A stretch of 64,000 bases of DNA, from the NCBI RefSeq assembly GCF_900129425.1, contig NZ_LT670817.1, positions 1,860,001 through 1,924,000 on the forward strand, read 5' to 3'. Positions 45,257-52,800 of this stretch are shown one piece after another (position 1 is the first letter of the stretch; every line of letters starts with the position of its first letter). Below the pieces are notes generated by a model. That model did not search any database. It worked only from the letters and a program-made list of their open reading frames with translations, and was not told the origin of the DNA. The DNA is from Bradyrhizobium erythrophlei (lineage in GTDB: Bacteria; Pseudomonadota; Alphaproteobacteria; Rhizobiales; Xanthobacteraceae). The translations under genes and the position numbers were made by a program.

Positions 45257-45391
45257 CGCTTGTCGAAAACCCTAGACCACACGGCCGTTTCCGTTCGAAT
45301 TTAAAAAACTAAAAGCGAATTTAATGGCGTCCTCCCTTGTCCCACGACCAACTTACGCTCGCTGCCCTCGTCCCCGGTCGGGAGAATTGCA

Positions 45392-46804
45392 ATGGATGTG
45401 ACGGCGCTTCTCCTGTCGCGACTTCAGTTCGCTTTCACCATCGCGTTCCACATTATTTTCCCGTCGTTCACGATCGGGCTTGCCGCGTGGCTGACCGTCC
45501 TCGAAGCGCTTCATCTTAGAACCGGGCGCCCGGTCTATCAGGTGCTTTTTGAATTCTGGCTGAAAATATTCGGTGTGGCATTCGGCCTGGGTGTCGTATC
45601 CGGGATCGTGATGGCATTCCAGTTCGGCACGAATTGGAGCGTGCTGTCCAAAATGGCCGGGCCGATCCAGGGTCCGCTCCTGATGTACGAGACCTTTACG
45701 GCCTTCATGCTCGAGGCCTCGTTCTTCGGCGTGCTGATCTTTGGGCGCAGCCGTGTGCCTCCGTGGTTCTATTTGTTTTCGACCGCGATGGTGGCGCTGG
45801 GGACCACGTTTTCGGCGTTCTGGATCATGGTCAATAACAGCTGGATGCAGGTGCCATCGGGTTACGTCATGGAAAATGGCGCCTTCGTCCCAAATGACTG
45901 GACCAAGATCATCTTCAACTCGGTGGTCTGGTCGCGATTTCCACACATGTTGCTGGCTGCCTACCTGACCGGTGCCTTTTGCGTTGCCGCAACCGGCGCT
46001 TGGTATTTGCTACGGAGGGAATATCACGCCGAGTCGCGCATCATGCTGCGCATGGGCCTTGGCCTCGCCGCCGTGGTGATGCCGATCCAGCTCTTCTTCG
46101 GGCATCTGAACGGTATCTATGTCAACACCTATCAGCCTTCCAAGATGGCTGCGATCGAGGGACGTTGGGATGACGAGAAACCGGGTTCCGAAGTGCTGTT
46201 CGCCTGGCCGGATGTGGAGAACCGGCGCAACCTGTTCGCGATCACGCTGCCGCCGCCTTTCGGCAGCCTGATCGATTCCGACAGTCTCACTGCGGCGGAA
46301 ACCGGACTCAACAGTATCCCCCCGGAAAACTGGCCGCCGGTGGTCATCCCGTTCTTCAGCTTCCGCATCATGGTCGGATGCGGTCTGGTGATGCTGGGGC
46401 TCGCCTGGCTCGGCACCTATCTGAGCTTCAAGCATCGGCTGGCGTACATTCGTCCCCTGCTTTGGCTGACTTTCCTGAGCTTTCCACTTCCCTTCATCGC
46501 GATCCTTACCGGCTGGTTCACCGCTGAAGTCGGTCGTCAGCCCTGGGTGGCCTATGGGGTGCTGCGAACCGCGGATGCCGTGACGCCGTTCTTGACGACG
46601 CGCGCGGCAGCGAGTTCGCTGGTGCTCTTCTGTGCGGTCTACGCCTTCATCTTCCTGTTCGGCACTTTTTACATTTATCGGCTCATCCGCACAGGTCCTC
46701 GTGGACGGCTGTTCGAGGTTCCGCATCTTGCCGTCCCGAACCGGCCGATGTCGCTGGCCACCGAAGATCTGATCGAACGCAGCCCCGTCGGCGCCGGAGA
46801 ATAA
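45392..46804 (+). CDS. cioA: Cyanide-insensitive quinol oxidase (cytochrome bd-type) subunit I
   Basis: A 470-residue CydA-family protein with nine or so membrane helices. His20 in the first helix (FAFTIAFHIIFPSF) is the likely heme b595 ligand, and MYETFTAFMLEASFF has the conserved helix-3 glutamates. The Q loop is short, and GRQPWVAYGVLRT is the conserved quinol-site end. The total length, below that of E. coli CydA (522), marks the short-Q-loop, cyanide-insensitive CIO class. It oxidises ubiquinol and reduces O2 to water without proton pumping. A GGGAG ribosome-binding site precedes ATG 45392. First gene of cioAB. Confidence 0.93.
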   Translation: MDVTALLLSRLQFAFTIAFHIIFPSFTIGLAAWLTVLEALHLRTGRPVYQVLFEFWLKIFGVAFGLGVVSGIVMAFQFGTNWSVLSKMAGPIQGPLLMYETFTAFMLEASFFGVLIFGRSRVPPWFYLFSTAMVALGTTFSAFWIMVNNSWMQVPSGYVMENGAFVPNDWTKIIFNSVVWSRFPHMLLAAYLTGAFCVAATGAWYLLRREYHAESRIMLRMGLGLAAVVMPIQLFFGHLNGIYVNTYQPSKMAAIEGRWDDEKPGSEVLFAWPDVENRRNLFAITLPPPFGSLIDSDSLTAAETGLNSIPPENWPPVVIPFFSFRIMVGCGLVMLGLAWLGTYLSFKHRLAYIRPLLWLTFLSFPLPFIAILTGWFTAEVGRQPWVAYGVLRTADAVTPFLTTRAAASSLVLFCAVYAFIFLFGTFYIYRLIRTGPRGRLFEVPHLAVPNRPMSLATEDLIERSPVGAGE

Positions 46805-46806
46805 CC

Positions 46807-47799
46807 ATGGTCATGTTCTGGGTTTTGCTTTTGGCCATCAGCATTCTGCTCTACGTGCTGCTCGACGGCGTCGATCTCGGCGTCGGCATGCTGTTCGGAC
46901 TGGCGAGCAGCGAAGACAGGCGGAGCGCCATGCTGAGTTCCGTCGCGCCGATCTGGGACGGCAATGAGACCTGGCTCGTCGTCACCGCGGTGATCCTGTG
47001 GGGAGCTTTCCCGGTCGTCTATGCGACGTTGCTGTCGGCGTTCTATCTTGCCCTCATCATCATGCTGCTTGGCCTGATCTTGCGCGGTGTGGCGTTCGAG
47101 TTTCGCTACAAGACGCAGCGGCTGCGATGGATTTGGGATTTGAGCTTTGCCGGCGGATCTCTGATCGCGACTTTCATACAAGGGCTGACGGTCGGCGTCC
47201 TGGTGCAAGGGTTGCAGGTTACGAATGGCCAATATTCAGGTGGTATGTTCGGCTGGTTCACGCCGTTTGCGGCGCTATGCGGCATCGGCCTGTGCCTTGG
47301 CTACGCCCTTCTCGGTGCCTGCTGGCTGGCCAAGAAATGCGACGGCGAGGTTCGCGATGTGGCCCATCGGCAGATTCCCGTACTCGCGGGCGGGGTACTT
47401 GTGTTCCTCGTGGCCGTCTTCGCCTACGCTCTCGCCGAGAACCTTCCAATCCTGCATCGCTGGATCGACCGGCCCTATCTGTTCGTATTCCCGGCGATCG
47501 GCGCGGTGGCGGCAATCGTCCTCGCGCTCAGCATCCTCCGTCAAAACGACCGTTGGCCGTTCTACATGGTCGCAGTGATCTTTGTGTCGGCATTCGGCAC
47601 TCTGGCACTGTCCTTCTGGCCCTACATCATCCCGGGGGTCATCACCATCGACGAAGCGGCCGCCCCGCGGTCCAGTCTGATGTTCATGTTCTGGGGGTGC
47701 GGGCTGATCGTCTTTCCACTGATGCTGCTCTACACGGCCATCAGCTACAGCGTGTTCAGAGGCAAGGTCAGCACAACAGCCGGATATGGACACCACTAG
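46807..47799 (+). CDS. cioB: Cyanide-insensitive quinol oxidase subunit II
   Basis: A 330-residue CydB-family protein with about eight membrane helices. The N-terminal VLLDGVDLGVGMLF and PIWDGNETWLVV motifs are family signatures, and FEFRYKTQRLRWIWD and PYIIPGVITIDEAAAP follow. It is the structural partner of subunit I. It begins 2 nt after cioA. I found no CydX/CydH-like small peptide directly downstream. A GGTTTC/GAAACC hairpin (47803-47818) just after the stop lacks a T-run. Confidence 0.92.
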   Translation: MVMFWVLLLAISILLYVLLDGVDLGVGMLFGLASSEDRRSAMLSSVAPIWDGNETWLVVTAVILWGAFPVVYATLLSAFYLALIIMLLGLILRGVAFEFRYKTQRLRWIWDLSFAGGSLIATFIQGLTVGVLVQGLQVTNGQYSGGMFGWFTPFAALCGIGLCLGYALLGACWLAKKCDGEVRDVAHRQIPVLAGGVLVFLVAVFAYALAENLPILHRWIDRPYLFVFPAIGAVAAIVLALSILRQNDRWPFYMVAVIFVSAFGTLALSFWPYIIPGVITIDEAAAPRSSLMFMFWGCGLIVFPLMLLYTAISYSVFRGKVSTTAGYGHH

Positions 47800-48033
47800 C
47801 CAGGTTTCAGGTGAAACCGGTGAGTGCCGGAGACGTCGTCGCAGGCATCTCGCCGCTGTTATCGCCAATTTCGTCCGTACGCGCGCGATTTCGAACGGCT
47901 ACGGTTCAAGGCGACCACTCGGGTGAGTTGGGTTCGCCCGGTAGAACTGGCGCTTTGCTGCGCCAATTCTCCGAAGCGAGCCCATCGAGGCAGTGAAAGC
48001 CGCGCGCTCGCGACTTCCGGATTGGTCTACCAC

Positions 48034-48390
48034 TCAGTAGTCGCAGTTGTACTGCCACGTGTATGACGTGTAATACGGGCAACCGAGACCATAATCGTAG
48101 AAGCCGCCGTCAGCGAAACGGCGCCTTCCAAAGTGCGTGTGGCCAGCGTGCGCCATGTGACCTGCGCCAAAGCCACCAACGTGGCCTGCGCCAAGACCTC
48201 CGATGCGACCCCCGCCGAAGCCGCCGATGTGGCCTCCGCCAAAGCCGCCAATGTGGCCGCCACCGCCGCCCATATGGCCGCCACCACCACCGTGTCCTCC
48301 GCCACCGCCGCCGCGGGCTTGCGCAGCCGTGGCAACAAGGCTGCCGGCAAGCACAGCACTTGCCAAAATCACCATCACTCGTCGTCTCAT
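48034..48390 (-). CDS. Glycine/histidine-rich secreted protein
   Basis: A 118-residue protein with a Sec signal peptide (MRRRVMVILASAVLAGSLVATAAQA, cleavage after residue 25). A Gly/His-rich repeat region with period 8 (GGGHIGGF type, residues 35-78) is followed by a Tyr-rich tail with two cysteines (GLGCPYYTSY, then QYNCDY). ATG 48390 has GGAGAG upstream. The His residues spaced by Gly could bind metal ions. Function unknown; similar glycine-rich secreted proteins are common in Bradyrhizobium-type genomes. Confidence 0.65.
   Translation of the reverse strand: MRRRVMVILASAVLAGSLVATAAQARGGGGGGHGGGGGHMGGGGGHIGGFGGGHIGGFGGGRIGGLGAGHVGGFGAGHMAHAGHTHFGRRRFADGGFYDYGLGCPYYTSYTWQYNCDY
48157..48288 (-). 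repeat. 24-bp period glycine-rich coding repeat
   Basis: The codons for residues 35-78 of the glycine-rich protein form imperfect tandem units of 24 bp, about five copies, diverging most at the 3' end of the gene. Confidence 0.7.
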
Positions 48391-48930
48391 TGTACTCTCC
48401 ATTGGGATAGGCGAACGTCCGCCGCTCGTTGGACGTGGGTCCGTCTCAGGAAGGGGAGCCAACGTCGCGATAGAGTGGAGATGGGATTTCTTGCCTGTCG
48501 TCTCTACTAAATTCTCGTTCAATCATCCGGGTCTAATACCAGGCGCCCTCGAACCAAAGGTGGCACGCACCCGATCAACAACCGGGCCTCAAACGAAGGG
48601 AACGGCGACGCTATCCCAGTCCACGCAATAGGGGCCGGATGGTTACCGGGAGTTGGAAGCCGCGCAGTTTGACCCGTGTCCGCTTCGTTCAGGAGGAGGG
48701 CACAAGGCGGAACGTGCGATTCATCGAATTTCCAAAATCTAAATTCGTTTTTAGTTGAGAAACCGCGTCAGACCGTGACGTGTACTTCCCGTCGCTCTCG
48801 ACTGGATCAACGAGATGACCGGAAAAATTATTAAGGTCAGTTGAAAGGTGTTCGATATGCATAGGCGGGGTGTTCGGGGAAGCCGTTCGCAATTCACCGC
48901 GCGGCATAACCCCGAACGGAGCAATGCGTG
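48391..48930. other. Intergenic, no gene recognised
   Basis: A 540-nt stretch between the glycine-rich gene and the fdhD reading frame, divergent on either side. It probably contains both promoters; the stretch near 48725-48850 is AT-richer. Short frames on the - strand here have no support. Confidence 0.4.
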
Positions 48931-49053
48931 ATGGAGCCGGCCCGAATCGTCCATCGCCAGATTTGGCGAGAAGGCAATCCGAGCTTGGGCAGTCGTTCGA
49001 TTCCCGAATAGACCGCGGTAGCGCTTACATATAACGGCGGGACCTATGCGGTC

Positions 49054-49773
49054 ATGATGACGACGCCGCTGGATATGGAGGATTTTGCGATCGGCTTTAG
49101 CCTGAGCGAAGGTGTCATCAACGCTTCTGCTGATGTCGACTCATTAGACATCGTGGGTCTCGATGACGGTGTCGAATTGCGGATCTGGCTGAGTAAGCCC
49201 GGGGCCATTCGCCTGCGGGAGCGGCAGCGGCGTATCGCGGGACCGACAGGGTGCGGATTGTGCGGCATCGAATCGATCGCGGAAGCGACGCGCCCCGCGG
49301 CGGTTGTCCTGCATGGTCGGCAATTCTCGGCAGAACATATCATGGCTGCCATGCAAAGGCTGTCGTTGCGTCAGAAACTCAACATCGAGACGCGCGCGGT
49401 ACATGCAGCGGCGTTTTGGAATGTCACGAGCGGCATCGTCGCGTTGCGCGAGGACGTTGGCCGGCATAACGCGCTGGACAAGCTGTCGGGCGCACTGGCG
49501 CGCGCTTCGATTGTGGCGAACGAGGGGATCATTCTTCTCACCAGCCGGGTTTCAGTGGAGATGGTGCAGAAAAGCTCTGCGATTGGGGCGTGCGTGATGG
49601 TGTCGGTTTCGGCGCCCACCGCGCTGGCTGTTCGCATGGCGGATGCCGCGGGTATCACGCTTGCTGCCATCGCGCGCGCGGACGGCTTTGAAGTGTTCAC
49701 GCATCCGCGCCGAATTTCATTTGGAACCGCTGCCAACACTGCTATCGGTGAGGGCCCTGTTCTCGGTGCATAA
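49054..49773 (+). CDS. fdhD: FdhD-like formate dehydrogenase accessory sulfurtransferase, 5' end interrupted by a stop codon
   Basis: A 239-residue frame matching FdhD from TTPLDMEDFAIGFSLSEG onward, with the catalytic GCGLCG pair of cysteines and EDVGRHNALDK, then TSRVSVEMVQKS. FdhD passes sulfur from IscS to the Mo-bis-MGD cofactor of formate dehydrogenase. The conserved N-terminal strand (SRSIPE ... TAVALTYNGGTYAVM) is encoded in the same frame from ATG 48931, but codon 27 of that reading (49009-49011) is TAG where the family has Glu. The protein therefore either restarts at 49054/49057, without the first 41 residues, or is inactive. No formate dehydrogenase gene is in the window. Confidence 0.75.
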   Translation: MMTTPLDMEDFAIGFSLSEGVINASADVDSLDIVGLDDGVELRIWLSKPGAIRLRERQRRIAGPTGCGLCGIESIAEATRPAAVVLHGRQFSAEHIMAAMQRLSLRQKLNIETRAVHAAAFWNVTSGIVALREDVGRHNALDKLSGALARASIVANEGIILLTSRVSVEMVQKSSAIGACVMVSVSAPTALAVRMADAAGITLAAIARADGFEVFTHPRRISFGTAANTAIGEGPVLGA

Positions 49774-49830
49774 GCTTGCGAACGAGAACCTCGTTGGCGC
49801 GGGAAGGGCCGGCTGCGCATGCGCGCAACC

Positions 49831-52800
49831 TCACAATGCAGGATCTTCGTTCATCGGCAGGGTGAACTGAAACGTGGCACCGTGGGGTACGTTGGCCGTG
49901 GCCCGCAGCCGGCCACCATGGGCTTCCACGATCGAACGGCAGATCGAGAGTCCCATGCCCATGCCGCCGGATTTGGTGGTGAAGAAGGCGCTGAACAGTC
50001 GGTCCGCAGCCTCGGCGGAGATCCCGATGCCGCAATCCGCCACACTGATGAGCGCTTGGCCTGGCCCGTCCTGGCCTGATCGGACCACCAGTTCGCGCGG
50101 CCGATCCGTGACCGCTTGCATCGCTTCAATGCCATTCATCACCAGGTTGATGATCACCTGCTGCAGTTGGACCCAATCACCAAGGATCATGGGTAGAGCC
50201 GGTGCTAACTCCATTCGCAACAATACCCCATGGCTGATCAACTCACGCCGCACCAACGGGATGGTCTCCCTCACGATGTCATTGACGTCGAGCGGCACCT
50301 TCTCAAGGGTGGTCTTGTTCGCAAGCGCCCGGACGCGCCGGATCACCTCGCTTGCCCGATTGCCGTCATTGATAATCCATTCGACTGAGCGGCACGCTGC
50401 GTCCACGTCGGGAGTTCCGCGGCGCAGCCAGCTTAGACCGGCCTCGGCATTGGCGACGACGGCGGCGAGCGGCTGGCTCACTTCATGGGCGATCGAGGCG
50501 GTTAACTCGCCCAGCATCGTCACGCGCGTTACGTGCGCGAGTTCCATCTGCGCTTTGCGCAGCTCCTCTTCTGCGTGATCTGCGCGTATATTTGCGGTAA
50601 TGTCGGTGCCCGTGCCCCGATAGCCGAGAAAATTTCCCTTTGCGCCGAAAATCGGCCTGCCGCTCACTCGGACATATACTGGAGATCCACTCTCGTTAAG
50701 GGTGCTATAGACGAAATCGCGAAATGGCTGATGTGTGTCGAGCATCTCCCGATGCAGTCGCCATTTTTCGGGTTCGGATTCTACATCCCTTGCAATTTCC
50801 CAGCGAGCCACGCCAATTGTCAGTGAGGGCGCGATACCAACCGCATCGAGGTGCTCCGATATGCGGGTGACCCGGTGATCCGGTCCGGTCTCCCAGAGCC
50901 AGTCTGAGGCCGTTTCGGCATAGTCGCGAAAGCGCTCCTCGCTCTCGCGCAACTTCTCTTCTGCCTGCTTGCGGTCGGTCATGTCGATGATAAAGGCAAC
51001 CCCCTCGTCTCGATTCCACTCGAAAAGCGCGCCGGCGATCAGAATCGGCACGCGGCTGCCGTCTTTGCGGGAATACTCCTTCTCGTAAGGCCTGCAACTC
51101 CCGGTGGCTCTGACCTGAGCCAACGCATCCTGGTCGGCGGCGACCCACTCGGCGGGCGTCAGCTCCGCCCACCCTATTCCACTCGCGATAAGCTCTTCAC
51201 GGCTGTAGCCCAGCATGTCGAGAATGGCTTGGTTGGCTTCGATGATCCGGCCCTGGAAATCCCAGATCATGACCCCGATGATATTCGAATCGACCATGCG
51301 GCGGATCCTGGCCTCGCGTTCCCGGAGATCGTTGTACAGGCGCGCGTTCTCCAGCGAGATCGCCGCTTGCGACGCCAGCAGTTCCAGCAGCGAGGTCCGG
51401 GCGGGTGTGAACACGCGCGAAGTCAGGTTGTTCTCGAGATAGAGCACCCCGATCAGCTTGGTCTGTTTCACCAGCGGCAGGCAGAGCACCGACCGGGGGC
51501 GTCTCTCACAGATGTACTCATCTGCCGAAAACGGATTTGGCGCCGAGGCGTCATCAAGGATCACGTTTTCCTGCGTCCGCGCCACGTAATGCAGCACGGA
51601 TTCGGGAATCTCTACCGATGAGGCGGCCGACCCGCGCAGCGTGACCTCAAGCTGGCCGCGGCCGGTCGTCGCTTCCGCCACGATCCGTGGCTTGTCGGCT
51701 GGGAACAGGATGAGCAGGCCACGCCCGGCGCCGGCATGTTCGACTGCGATCCGCAGCAGCGTCTCGATAAGCTTGTCGAGGACGATCTCGCCCGACACCG
51801 CCTGCGCGGCCTTGAGCACGGTCCTGACATCCAGCTGCTCGACGGGTGCGCCAATGGTCGTGGTGGGAGATGCAGCGACAGGCGCCTCGCGAAGATGCGG
51901 ATCAAGCTGTTCGAGTTGCCGCACCTTGCCGAACGCGCCCCAGCGCAGATAGCAGCGCCGCGCCTCCCGCAGATAGGCGTGGGCGAACGTATCGAAGCCG
52001 CGCGTCGCGTAGAACCGCGCGGCTACCTCATGGGCAAGGCCCTCGTTCTGCACGAAGCCGTGCTCGCGGGCGGAGCGGATGGCCGCTTCGTAGAGGCGTT
52101 CGGCGTCCAGTTCGCGCTGTTCCAGACGCGCGAGTTCGGCGCCAACCAATGCCGCCCGGTTTGCGAATGCGGCAGGACAGTTGTCTGCCCAGACCGCTAT
52201 CTGCTTGAGATGCGATGCCAGGGCTTCCAGGTGCTGGAGCCGCTCGTCGGGCGCGGCCATATCGCAACACGCCGCTCGCGCAAGCGCCGCGTAGAAATGG
52301 TACTCAGCCAACTCGAATTGCGTCGGCGTCGTCCAAAGCACCGATGCAGCTTTCGATGCAGCCACAACAGCCGACGCAAAGTCGCCGGCGTAAACGCACG
52401 CTTGCAGCTTGCGAATCCAATAATAGGACGCGCCGATGGCCAACTGGGGTTTGCTCTCGAGGCGTTGCTCGAAGCCGCCCTCGTCGAACTCCGCGCCATC
52501 GAAGGATGTGACGGCCGGTTTCAGTCCACGGAGCATGCGGATCAGCCTGAGCTGCCCGGTCATGCAGTCGCTGATGAGTCCGAACGACATCTTCCGTACG
52601 AATTCGAGTCCATTCTCGGCCTCCCGCTCGGCTTCACCGAGCGGATCTCCGGCCGCGAGAAAATTCGTGACCAGGTCGACGCAGCTATAGGCTACATAAG
52701 AAAGATCACCGGCCTCCTGCGCCGCCTCGAAAGCCCGCCGCAGAAGGCCGCGGCTTATCGACAGGTTCTGCGTCCAGTTGACGACGTGGACGGCAAACAC

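Noticed and set aside
48689..48954. Short - strand frames upstream of fdhD
   Set aside because: Mutually overlapping, no start signal, no domain; one covers the fdhD 5' region.
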